64,000 nt of DNA. Origin: Amycolatopsis pittospori. GTDB lineage: Bacteria > Actinomycetota > Actinomycetes > Mycobacteriales > Pseudonocardiaceae. Position 1 is the stretch's first letter. Each line of letters begins with the position of its first letter. Under the pieces are notes generated by a model. That model saw nothing but the letters and a program-made list of their open reading frames with translations, had not been told where the DNA came from and did not search any database. The stretch is from positions 41,265-105,264 of the forward strand of contig NZ_JACBXD010000022.1 of the NCBI RefSeq assembly GCF_013870525.1. The letters run 5' to 3'. A program made the translations under genes and the position numbers. Below are positions 55,745-63,228 of this stretch, piece by piece.

Positions 55745-56785
55745 TCAGTTGCGGAAGAGAGCGACCTTGAGCGCGTCGCTGTCCTGAGGACGAGCGAAGA
55801 CGTCGTAGGCCTCCTCCATCTCCTGGAGGCCGAATCGATGCGTGATGAACCGGCTCGTGTCGAGCCTTCCCGCCGCGAGCATGCGCAGGAGCATCGGCGT
55901 ACTCGACGTGTCCACCAGGCCGGTGGTGATCGTGATGTCCCGGATCCAGAGTTCTTCGAGATGCAGCGTGGCCGGCGCACCGTGGACGCCGACGTTGGCG
56001 ACATGGCCTCCCGGCCGGACCAGCCTGGTGCACAACTCGAAGGTCTCCGGTACGCCGACGGCCTCGATGGCGACGTCGGCGCCGAGACCACCGGTGAGTT
56101 CCGCGATGGCCGTGGCGGGATCCTCCCCGGGCTGCAGGACGACGTCCGCACCGAATGTCTTCGCCGCGGCGAGACGGTTCAGTTCCTTGTCGATGACCAC
56201 GACCGAGCTCGGCCCGAAAAGCTGGACGGCCGTGATCGCGGCGAGCCCGATCGGCCCGGCGCCGACGATGGCCACGCAATCGCCGGGCCCGACCTGCCCG
56301 TTGCGGGCGCCGACCTCGTACGACGTCGGCATGATGTCGGCGAGCATCAGAGCCGCCTCGTCGGCGATCCCCTTCGGCAGGACGTAGGTCGAGGTGTCGG
56401 CGAACGGCACGCGGACGAACTCCGCCTGGACTCCGTCGACGCGGTGGCCGAGGATCCAGCCGCCACCGCCGAGGCACTGGCCGTAGACCCCTTTCCGGCA
56501 GTATTCGCATCTCCCGCAGGCGGTGATGCACGAAACGAGCACGCGGTCGCCCGGCTTGACCGTCGTCACGGCCTGGCCGACCTCGGTGACCGTCCCGACC
56601 GCCTCGTGCCCGAGGATCCGGCCGTCGTCCACGGTCGGGACGTCGCCCTTGAGGATGTGCAGGTCGGTGCCGCAGATGGTGACCGCGTCCACGCGGACGA
56701 TCGCGTCGGTCGGAGCGGCGAGTTCCGGTTCCGGCCGGTCCACCCAGGCTTTCCGTCCCGGGCCGTCGTAAACCAGCGCCTTCAT
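55745..56785 (-). CDS. Zinc-dependent alcohol dehydrogenase (MDR family)
   Basis: 346 residues. Catalytic-zinc region CGTDLHILKGDVP, GHEAVGTV; structural-zinc cysteines CGRCEYCRKGVYGQC; NAD-binding loop VGAGPIGLAAITAVQLFG. The start at 56785 follows GGAGGAGGAAG. Two DosR-like sites 22 bp apart lie upstream. Relatives (alcohol/threonine-type dehydrogenases) oxidise alcohols or reduce aldehydes with NAD(H); with the storage-lipid genes it could recycle reductant in hypoxia. Substrate unknown. Confidence 0.9.
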   Translation of the reverse strand: MKALVYDGPGRKAWVDRPEPELAAPTDAIVRVDAVTICGTDLHILKGDVPTVDDGRILGHEAVGTVTEVGQAVTTVKPGDRVLVSCITACGRCEYCRKGVYGQCLGGGGWILGHRVDGVQAEFVRVPFADTSTYVLPKGIADEAALMLADIMPTSYEVGARNGQVGPGDCVAIVGAGPIGLAAITAVQLFGPSSVVVIDKELNRLAAAKTFGADVVLQPGEDPATAIAELTGGLGADVAIEAVGVPETFELCTRLVRPGGHVANVGVHGAPATLHLEELWIRDITITTGLVDTSSTPMLLRMLAAGRLDTSRFITHRFGLQEMEEAYDVFARPQDSDALKVALFRN

Positions 56786-56849
56786 GTCTTCCTCCTCCAC
56801 AACGGGAATTCCGCCTGTGAGCGTCTCGCCGGTCGGAACCGCCGCCACA

Positions 56850-56885
56850 GTGCCGAAGGCCCTGCCGCACCGTGACTTCCGGCCC
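56850..56885. promoter_or_regulatory. Tandem DosR-like sites upstream of alcohol dehydrogenase
   Basis: GTGACTTCCGGCCC at 56872-56885 (one mismatch to GGGnCnnnnGnCCC) and GTGCCGAAGGCCCT at 56850-56863 (two mismatches), 22 bp apart as at 16186/16208. They lie 65-100 bp before the minus-strand start. Confidence 0.48.
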
Positions 56886-57053
56886 GCCAGGCACTCGACG
56901 ACCGCGGAGCTCATCGCCGCGTGGCGGCTGTCGGCGTACCCCGCACGTGCCGGGCATCTGCTCGGCACCCAGCAGGTTGCCGACCCTGTTACGACCTGCG
57001 GTTGAACGTCTTTCCCGTCTCGGGGGCGTGGTCCGCCCGGCCGAGCAGTGGTG

Positions 57054-58454
57054 TCAGGAGATTTTCGGTGTCGCGCGTGCGCCGTGGTGCACGTAGCGCT
57101 CCCCGCCGGGCAGTGAGTAGAACGTGACGGGTGTCCACTGGCCGGCTGTGGGCGCCCGGAACACGAACAGCGAATCGGTGATGGGGACCAGCGTGTATTC
57201 GTGGACCGGTTGTGGTGTCAGGTCGGCCATCGGCCCGGTGATGACGTGACGCATACGCAGGTCGCCGTCTTCTTCGAAGATTTCGATCCGGGTGGCGGAG
57301 CGTTCGTAGGTTCCGATGTGGTGCCGGGTGTCGACGTCCGGTGGGACGTCGGCGGGTGCCAATTGTGCGGGAACGGTGATATCGGCGAGGTCGGCGAAGA
57401 TTTCCCGGTACAGGTCCGAGTAGAGGTCTCCCACATTGCCGCCGTTGGTGAGCAGGACGACCGCCAGACCTTGGTCGGGCAGCATGCGGAGGTAGGAGTT
57501 CTGTCCGATGGTGCCGCCGTCGTGCCCGAGTACCCGTCGTCCGTCCCAGGCGAACCGGATCCAGCCCAGTCCCCAGGAATCGCCGAGCACGTGGACGTCG
57601 GGGAGGGTGGTCTGTTCCCGGGCCATCTCGGTCGTCGCTTCCATGGACAGGAGCCGGGTGCCGTCCGCGGCGAGGCCGCCGGTGAGGTGGAGCCGGGCGA
57701 AGGCCAGTACGTCGGCGGCGGTCGAGTTGATCAGCCCGGCGGGGCCCACGGAGCGGGGCAGCCCCCACACCGGCGCGGGGCGCGGGGTACCTGTCTCGTC
57801 GAGTAGGTGTCCCATGGCGACTCGGAATCGCAGGGCCTCTTCGGGAAGGGTGCCGGTGTGGGTGAGCCCGAGCGGGGTGAAGAGCCTGTCGTGCAGGGCA
57901 TTGTCCCAGGTCGTGCCGGTCACCTTCTCGATCACTCTGCCTGCGAGGCAGAATCCCGAGTTGCAGTAGGAGAAGGTCGCACCCAGCGGGTGATTCTGCG
58001 CGGCGGTGGCGAGGCCGGCGACGTAGCGCTCCAGGCAGTCGTCGCCGCGTCCGGTATCGGTGAAGACATCGCCGTCGATGCCGCTGGTATGGGTGAGAAG
58101 GTGCCGCATCGTCAGCTTCCTGGTGACGAACGGATCGGCCAGCTTCAGGCCGGGGAGGATCTCGGCCACCGGGCTGTCCAGGTCGAGCAGGTCTTCGTCG
58201 ACCAACCGCATCACCGCGGTCGCGGTCCACACCTTGGTGATCGACCCGATCTGGAACACCGAGTCGTCGGTGACCTCGACCCTCGTTGCCGAATTGAGCA
58301 CTCCGTGATGTGCCAGTACGACCTCGTCGGCGTTTTCACCCAGCCGCAGGATGCCCAGCGTGGCACCCGGTACCCGATGCCGGGTGGCCAGGTCGGTGAG
58401 CCGTAACTGCCAGTGCGACTCGTCGATGACGGGATTCAAGGTGACGAACTCCAT
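57054..58454 (-). CDS. Serine hydrolase of the class C beta-lactamase/penicillin-binding family
   Basis: 466 residues. S71-I-T-K74 (QIGSITKVW) is the SxxK nucleophile motif, YCNSG near residue 163 the YxN, and GHDGGTIG near 314 the third motif. The last 110 residues form a beta-rich lipocalin-like C-terminal domain. No signal peptide is seen, so it may be cytoplasmic. Members include esterases, D-amino peptidases and lactonases; the substrate is unknown. It marks the right border of the dormancy island. Confidence 0.9.
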   Translation of the reverse strand: MEFVTLNPVIDESHWQLRLTDLATRHRVPGATLGILRLGENADEVVLAHHGVLNSATRVEVTDDSVFQIGSITKVWTATAVMRLVDEDLLDLDSPVAEILPGLKLADPFVTRKLTMRHLLTHTSGIDGDVFTDTGRGDDCLERYVAGLATAAQNHPLGATFSYCNSGFCLAGRVIEKVTGTTWDNALHDRLFTPLGLTHTGTLPEEALRFRVAMGHLLDETGTPRPAPVWGLPRSVGPAGLINSTAADVLAFARLHLTGGLAADGTRLLSMEATTEMAREQTTLPDVHVLGDSWGLGWIRFAWDGRRVLGHDGGTIGQNSYLRMLPDQGLAVVLLTNGGNVGDLYSDLYREIFADLADITVPAQLAPADVPPDVDTRHHIGTYERSATRIEIFEEDGDLRMRHVITGPMADLTPQPVHEYTLVPITDSLFVFRAPTAGQWTPVTFYSLPGGERYVHHGARATPKIS

Positions 58455-58891
58455 TTTCCGTGACGGCGGGGGACAGGCGGGTATTCATTCGCAGATTAGC
58501 CGCGAGACATCGTGCTCGGTTCGTTCAATTCGACGAACGGGATCGGTCTCTCTCGTGTCCGGACACGAAGGGCGTTCCTCATGGCGGAGCGGCCCGGTCT
58601 CGAGATCGCCGGCGGCGGCAGGAGGGCGAGATTCCTGTGGCAAAAGCCGAGAAACAACCACCCGGCCGGATGAACCGGAGCGCACATCGCCCTGGTGAGC
58701 GGCCTCCATTGTGGACAGGGTGGGGTTAACCCCACCCCGAATGGGCAGCTGGTGGCATCGCCTCCCGCCGCCGGACGCCTTAGGGTTCGGCTATCCGGAC
58801 TTGGCGCCGGTACACGCGGGAGGAAAGCGATCCGCGTCAGCAATTCACCATTTCGGGGCATCGTGAACGGTGCTCGAACAAGGAGGAAAGA
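58455..58891. promoter_or_regulatory. 437-bp intergenic region with a 20-bp palindrome
   Basis: No convincing gene. The region separates the divergent serine hydrolase and amidase. At 58718-58737 it carries a perfect 20-bp palindrome GGGTGGGGTTAACCCCACCC, about 155 bp upstream of the amidase start, a candidate operator for a dimeric regulator. The amidase ribosome site AAGGAGGAAAG is at the right end. Nothing else recognised. Confidence 0.55.
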
Positions 58892-60508
58892 ATGCGTTCG
58901 TCAGGTCGAACACGGCGGCGTGGGATCGTGGCCGCACTGACAGGTGTCTGCCTGATGCTGCCCGCGGCGGCACACGCCGACGATCGCACGGCCTCACTCC
59001 CGGCCGCGGAGACGAGCACCGTTCTGGACCGGCTGACCATCCCGGATCTGCAGCGGGCCATGGACGGCAGGCTGGTGAGTTCCGAGCGGCTCACCCGCGG
59101 CTATCTCGATCGGATCCAGGCCCTGAACCCGCGCCTGAACGCGGTGGTGCAGACGAATCCGGACGCGCTGGAACTCGCGCGCCAGAGCGACAGCCGTCGC
59201 CGAGAGCACCGGACGCGGGGGCCGCTGGAAGGGATTCCGGTCCTGCTGAAGGAGAACGTGGACACCGCGGACCGGCAGACCACCACCGCGGGTTCGACCG
59301 CGCTGCGTTCGGCGAAGCCCGCCAAGGACGCTTTCCTGGTCCAGCGCCTGCGGGACGCCGGCGCGATCATCCTCGGCAAGGCGAACATGTCCGAATGGGC
59401 CAACTTCTACGGTTCGAGGCAGATCCCGGGCTGGAGCGCCGTCGGTGGCCAGACCCGCAACCCCTACGTCCTCGACCGCAGCCCGTGTGGTTCGTCCAGC
59501 GGCTCCGCTGCCGCGGCCGCGGCCGGGCTGGCGACCGTGACGATCGGTACGGAGACCGACTCGTCGATCGTGTGCCCGGCCGCCGCGACGTCGACGGTCG
59601 GCGTGAAGTCCACGCTGGGAGTGGTCAGCCGCGGCGGTGTCGTGCCGATCACGAACCGGCACGACACGCCCGGGCCGATCGCCCGCACCGTGACCGACGC
59701 CGCGCTGACCCTCGCGGTGATGGCGGGTGCCGACGCGGCGGATCCCGCCACCGCACCGGTGGCGGGCACCCTGCCCGCCGACTACCGCACCATGCTCGAC
59801 CGCGACTCGTTGCGCGGCAAGCGGATCGGTGTGTGGCGCAAGGGACACGAGGGAATCGACCGTGACGTCGACCGGGTCTTCGACTCCGCTGTCCAGCGGC
59901 TCCGCGCCTTGGGAGCGACAGTCGTCGAAGGAGCGGATGTCCCCGATGTCGTCGGAATGGTCCAGCCGCACTTGCTGCCCGCCGTGCTGACCGAGTTCAA
60001 ACACGACCTCAACGGCTACCTCGCGGCGACCCCGGGCGAGCACCCCAAGAACCTCACCGATCTGATCGCTTACAACAAGAAGAACGCCGCGATCGAACTG
60101 CCGGGCTTCGAGCAGGACATGCTCGAGATGGCCGACAAGACCGACGGGAACCTGAACGACCCGGCCTACCGCGCTCACCGGGCGGCGGCGACCGGGCAGG
60201 CCAGGGACTCCATCGACGCCGTGGTGAAGAAGTACCGCCTCGATGCGATCGTGACGGCCACCGACCTGCCCGCGCCGCCGATCTTCGGAGGCGGCGGCAG
60301 CCCGTTCGTCAGCAGCACCCGCAGCGCTTCGGCAGCCGGATATCCCCACATCACGGTGCCGGGAGGCTTCGCTAGGACGGGGCTGCCGATCGGCATCTCG
60401 TTCCTGGGAACCCGCTCGACCGACGCTTCCCTGCTCGGTTACGCCTACGCCTACGAGCAGGCCACCCACGCTCGGAAGGCGCCGCACTACCTGCCCACCA
60501 CGCGCTGA
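58892..60508 (+). CDS. Secreted amidase-signature enzyme
   Basis: 538 residues. A signal peptide covers about 1-29 (RTRRRGIVAALTGVCLMLPA, cleavage after AHA). The amidase-signature triad is K120 (LLKENVD), cis-Ser in GSSSGSAAA (200-208) and nucleophile S225 in GTETDSSIVCPA. The usual Gly before the nucleophile is Ser224 here. It should hydrolyse amides outside the cell; close relatives include peptide amidases. It is a single-gene unit followed by a perfect palindromic terminator. Confidence 0.92.
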   Translation: MRSSGRTRRRGIVAALTGVCLMLPAAAHADDRTASLPAAETSTVLDRLTIPDLQRAMDGRLVSSERLTRGYLDRIQALNPRLNAVVQTNPDALELARQSDSRRREHRTRGPLEGIPVLLKENVDTADRQTTTAGSTALRSAKPAKDAFLVQRLRDAGAIILGKANMSEWANFYGSRQIPGWSAVGGQTRNPYVLDRSPCGSSSGSAAAAAAGLATVTIGTETDSSIVCPAAATSTVGVKSTLGVVSRGGVVPITNRHDTPGPIARTVTDAALTLAVMAGADAADPATAPVAGTLPADYRTMLDRDSLRGKRIGVWRKGHEGIDRDVDRVFDSAVQRLRALGATVVEGADVPDVVGMVQPHLLPAVLTEFKHDLNGYLAATPGEHPKNLTDLIAYNKKNAAIELPGFEQDMLEMADKTDGNLNDPAYRAHRAAATGQARDSIDAVVKKYRLDAIVTATDLPAPPIFGGGGSPFVSSTRSASAAGYPHITVPGGFARTGLPIGISFLGTRSTDASLLGYAYAYEQATHARKAPHYLPTTR

Positions 60509-60518
60509 CCTCACCGGT

Positions 60519-60556
60519 CTGATCACTTCCGGCATCGCGATGCCGGAAGTGATCAG
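60519..60556. terminator. 38-bp perfect palindrome after the amidase gene
   Basis: Symmetric around 60537/60538, half-site CTGATCACTTCCGGCATCG. It begins 10 bp after the amidase stop and probably terminates it; it has no T-tract. Confidence 0.75.
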
Positions 60557-61027
60557 GCCTTCGCACGGGACTCCGGTACGGCGAGGTCGTCGGCATCGAA
60601 CCTTCCCTGTGGAGACCGTGGTCCGGCTGAAGGCCGCGGTGGTGGCAGCTGCGCGGATCCGCGTTGTTCCGGCGCCTTTCAGGGCAGCTTGAAACCACTG
60701 TCGGACAACCACAGCATCGGCGAAACTGTGCCGGGACGTCCTCGAGTCAAGGAGAACGCAGGGGCCGCAACCTGAGGCGGCATCGGGGCCCGCCGCTCGC
60801 GACTGCCGATCGCCTCCTCCCGGGCCTCCCGTCCGGGAGGTCATGGTCGCGGGTAGGTCCACCCCCCCCGGACCTACCCGCGACCTTTTCCAGGGGCCGC
60901 CGAAGCCGGTTTCAAACAGTATTGAAAGCCTTTGTCGGCGCCTATGTTCCCGGTTAAGGTAATTGCGCTCGGGCATGGGGAAGTAACTGCTTTCAGACTT
61001 GATCGATACGCGAGGATTGGGGTTCTT
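60557..61027. promoter_or_regulatory. Intergenic region with an unexplained intrinsic terminator
   Basis: Together with the palindrome before it, the gap between the amidase and the next gene is 519 bp and has no convincing protein gene. A 16-bp stem with T-tract is at 60845-60889 and a smaller CCTCCCG/CGGGAGG hairpin at 60825-60840, both upstream of the secreted-protein gene. The region could specify a small RNA or a leader; no known riboswitch class was recognised. The final 130 bp are AT-richer and should hold the promoter of the secreted protein. Confidence 0.4.
60845..60889 (+). terminator. Intrinsic terminator with T-tract and no gene in front
   Basis: GGTCGCGGGTAGGTCC (60845-60860) pairs perfectly with 60870-60885 around a C-rich 9-nt loop, followed by TTTT. 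It has the classical form for plus-strand transcripts but lies 340 bp beyond the amidase stop and after another terminator. Confidence 0.7.
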
Positions 61028-61564
61028 ATGCGGTCGAAATTCTGTCGAGCGATAGCCGCGTCAGCGGCTGCCGTGATATTGACGGTCGTGGGAGTGTCGA
61101 ATGCTCAGGCGGCGGACATCCAGTCGCCGGAGAGCCGGAGTGAAAACGCGGCGATCGTCAAGCTGGTGCCTGAAAGTGTGACGACTCGGCTGGACACCAC
61201 AAGAGTCAAGGAAGTCGGGGCTCAGGGCTGTTGGATCACCGAGGCGTGGTTCCGCGCGGTGACCGTGCTGGGGGCCACCTTCTACAAGTTCCACCACCGC
61301 GCGGACTGGTGTCAGGACGGCAACCGGGTCCTCGGTGTGCATTTCCGCACTCATTGGTTCAGCGAGGTCAGCGCCACCGCTTACCCGCGAAACGTCGAAT
61401 CCGACTACGTGACCCCGTCGCCATCGTGGGAGGTGACGTCGTTCAAGAAGCACCTGGTCGAGAACTGCACGTTCCAGGGCGCTTGTATTTCCGCCACGCA
61501 TCCGTGGGTCAAGCTGATTCTCCGCGGTAACGCGACTTGGAGTTACGAGGCCGGACAGAACTGA
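61028..61564 (+). CDS. Small secreted protein of unknown function
   Basis: 178 residues. Signal peptide about 1-29 (RAIAASAAAVILTVVGVSNA, cleavage at AQA). The mature part has four Cys (QGCWITEAW, ADWCQDG, VENCTFQGAC) likely forming two disulfides, and many aromatic residues (FYKFHHRADW, THWFSEV). The ATG at 61028 places the signal correctly; the ribosome site is weak. I do not recognise the family. The gene is AT-richer near its start than its neighbours. Confidence 0.78.
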   Translation: MRSKFCRAIAASAAAVILTVVGVSNAQAADIQSPESRSENAAIVKLVPESVTTRLDTTRVKEVGAQGCWITEAWFRAVTVLGATFYKFHHRADWCQDGNRVLGVHFRTHWFSEVSATAYPRNVESDYVTPSPSWEVTSFKKHLVENCTFQGACISATHPWVKLILRGNATWSYEAGQN

Positions 61565-61567
61565 TTT

Positions 61568-61618
61568 TCCATGAAGCCTTCGCAGGGTCCTCGTAGGACC
61601 CTGCGAAGGCTTCATGGA
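61568..61618. terminator. Perfect 24-bp hairpin after the secreted-protein gene
   Basis: 61568-61591 pairs with 61595-61618 around a 3-nt loop CGT; core ATGAAGCCTTCGCAGGGTCC. It separates two convergent genes and can terminate both. Confidence 0.85.
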
Positions 61619-61659
61619 CGCGACCAGAAGACAGCGCCGTCGTGCACCGCGACGTTTGC

Positions 61660-62076
61660 CTATCTTTCACCGGTCCGCCGTGGGCGGCCATGGTGGGCGT
61701 GCAGACGCCGGACCTGGTCGAGCCAGAACTCGTACCGGGCCGAGACGTCACGTGGAAGGCTGAAGCCTTTGCGCTGTGCCAAGGCATAGAAGCCGGGGCC
61801 GGCGTCGTTGGTGTCGAGATACTGAACGAGAGCGCTCAGCAGGAGACCGTCGCAGTCGGCGAAGGCGGACTCGGAGATCTGTTCGAGGAGGTGACCGATC
61901 GCCGCACGTTCGAAGTCGTGAGTGAAGTCGAATCGGCGTGCTCCGGTTCGTTTCGCGATGGCCATGGCGAATTCGGTGTAGGACGACGTGCGCTGCAAGC
62001 GCGCACGTTCGATCAGGAAGGCGGTGCCGGCCTCGATCAGCCGGTTCCACTCGTCGTCCTCGCGGCCGTATAGCAG
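61660..62076 (-). CDS. Conserved hypothetical protein, probable CTG start
   Basis: 138 residues if it starts at the CTG at 62076. An AAAGGAG ribosome site lies six bases before that CTG, and the chain then reads (M)LYGREDDEWNRLIEAGTAFL, which is how I remember actinobacterial relatives beginning (MLYGREDDEW...). No ATG, GTG or TTG is available there; the next start is a TTG at 61998 with no ribosome site, which would cut conserved residues. The rest has RTSSYTEFAMAIAKRTG, FERAAIGHLLEQI and LDTNDAGPGFYALAQ. Function unknown. It lies directly downstream of hypB. Confidence 0.75.
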   Translation of the reverse strand: MLYGREDDEWNRLIEAGTAFLIERARLQRTSSYTEFAMAIAKRTGARRFDFTHDFERAAIGHLLEQISESAFADCDGLLLSALVQYLDTNDAGPGFYALAQRKGFSLPRDVSARYEFWLDQVRRLHAHHGRPRRTGER

Positions 62077-62115
62077 TGTCGTCTCCTTTGTCCGGCTGAG
62101 TGCCGATCGGGCTCG

Positions 62116-62880
62116 TCAGAGCTGCTCGTCCAAACCACCGCGTTCGCGGAGCCAGGCGTACCAGCCGTCCAAGCCCTCGCCACCGGTCGTCGATACCCGG
62201 AGCACGAGAGCCCGCTGATTCACCTGCTCCAGGGCGGTGGAGAACACGTCGAGGTCGAAGTCCACATAGGGCAGAAGATCCATCTTGTTGAGCAGCACCA
62301 CGTCCGCGGTGCGGAACATATGCGGGTACTTCAGCGGTTTGTCCGCGCCTTCGGTGACCGACATGATCACCACACGGCTTCTCTCGCCGAGGTCGAACAG
62401 CGCCGGGCAGACCAGGTTCCCGACGTTCTCGACGAACACCGTGGACCGGTTCGCCGGCTCGAGTGCGCGCAGTGCCTTGGCCAGCATGTCCGCGTCGAGG
62501 TGACAGCCGGCGCCGGTGTTGACCTGGATCACGCGGCAGCCGGTCGCCTTGATCCGTTCGGCGTCGAACACCGTCTCCTGATCGCCTTCGATCACGGCCA
62601 TCGGTAGTCCGCGGGCCAGATCGCGGATGGTGCGTTCGAGCAGGGTGGTCTTACCGGAGCCCGGGGAGCTCATCAGGTTCACGGCATGGATCTTCCGCTC
62701 GGCCAGCCAGCCGCGGTTGACCGCCGCGAGTGAGTTATTGGCCGCGAGGATGTCCTGCTCCAGTACCACGGTCTTGTTCGATCCCGGGTGCTCGTGGCCA
62801 TGTCCATGACCGTGGCCGGGTGACTCCGGATCGATCACCCGGACTCCGGCGTCGTCCGAGCATCCGCAGGTCGCGCACAT
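62116..62880 (-). CDS. hypB: Hydrogenase nickel-incorporation GTPase HypB
   Basis: 254 residues. The N-terminal nickel motif CATCGC (residues 2-7) and the His-rich stretch GHGHGHGHEH are followed by the G domain: P-loop SSPGSGKTTL at 71-80, IEGDQET, and the NKMD base-recognition motif. With HypA it delivers Ni to the large subunit of [NiFe] hydrogenase. Its start overlaps the hypA 3' end by 46 bp, an unusually long overlap in a different frame. It lies in hyp order E-A-B on the minus strand. Confidence 0.94.
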   Translation of the reverse strand: MCATCGCSDDAGVRVIDPESPGHGHGHGHEHPGSNKTVVLEQDILAANNSLAAVNRGWLAERKIHAVNLMSSPGSGKTTLLERTIRDLARGLPMAVIEGDQETVFDAERIKATGCRVIQVNTGAGCHLDADMLAKALRALEPANRSTVFVENVGNLVCPALFDLGERSRVVIMSVTEGADKPLKYPHMFRTADVVLLNKMDLLPYVDFDLDVFSTALEQVNQRALVLRVSTTGGEGLDGWYAWLRERGGLDEQL

Positions 62881-63218
62881 TCTTCTCCTACCTCCACTGA
62901 TCTGATCCGTAGTTCCTGCCCGGCGAGCACACGCAGGCCGGCGGAGCCGCAGCCGGGACAGAGCAAGATCCGCGGCTCTTCGACGTCGAACTCTCGGGCG
63001 CAGTCCCGGCAGCGGGCCCGGCCGGGTGGCTCCACCACCTCCAAGACCGCGTCCCGGAGGGGAGTGTCTGCCACGATGACCTCGAAGCAGAACCTGACCG
63101 AGTCGACCATCACCCCGGACAAGGCGCCGATTTCCAGCGTCACGTGACGGATCGGGGCGCTGCCCGTCCGCTCGGTGATCGCCTCGACCACAGCCTGGGT
63201 GAGCGCCAGTTCGTGCAC
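62835..63218 (-). CDS. hypA: Hydrogenase maturation factor HypA
   Basis: 127 residues. It starts MHELALTQAVVEAI, with the invariant His2 for nickel. The zinc site is CRDC and CPGC about 25 residues later. The family normally ends near LRIRSVEVEE; this protein has a tail of about 15 further residues, which produces the overlap with hypB. It is ten bp after the hypE stop. It hands Ni to HypB and the hydrogenase. Confidence 0.94.
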   Translation of the reverse strand: MHELALTQAVVEAITERTGSAPIRHVTLEIGALSGVMVDSVRFCFEVIVADTPLRDAVLEVVEPPGRARCRDCAREFDVEEPRILLCPGCGSAGLRVLAGQELRIRSVEVGEECARPADARTTPESG

Positions 63219-63228
63219 GGCCGGTCCG

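Noticed and set aside
58496..58861. 121-codon minus-strand frame in the hydrolase-amidase gap
   Set aside because: No ribosome site, unordered Pro/Arg-rich translation and it covers the symmetric operator-like site; treated as non-coding.
60660..60890. c-di-AMP (ydaO) or cobalamin riboswitch ahead of the secreted protein
   Set aside because: A terminator before a secreted-protein gene suggested this, but the conserved blocks of neither riboswitch class could be found.
58994..60976. 660-codon minus-strand frame across the amidase gene
   Set aside because: Antisense to the amidase with its intact catalytic triad; composition is Arg/Gly-rich with no domain.
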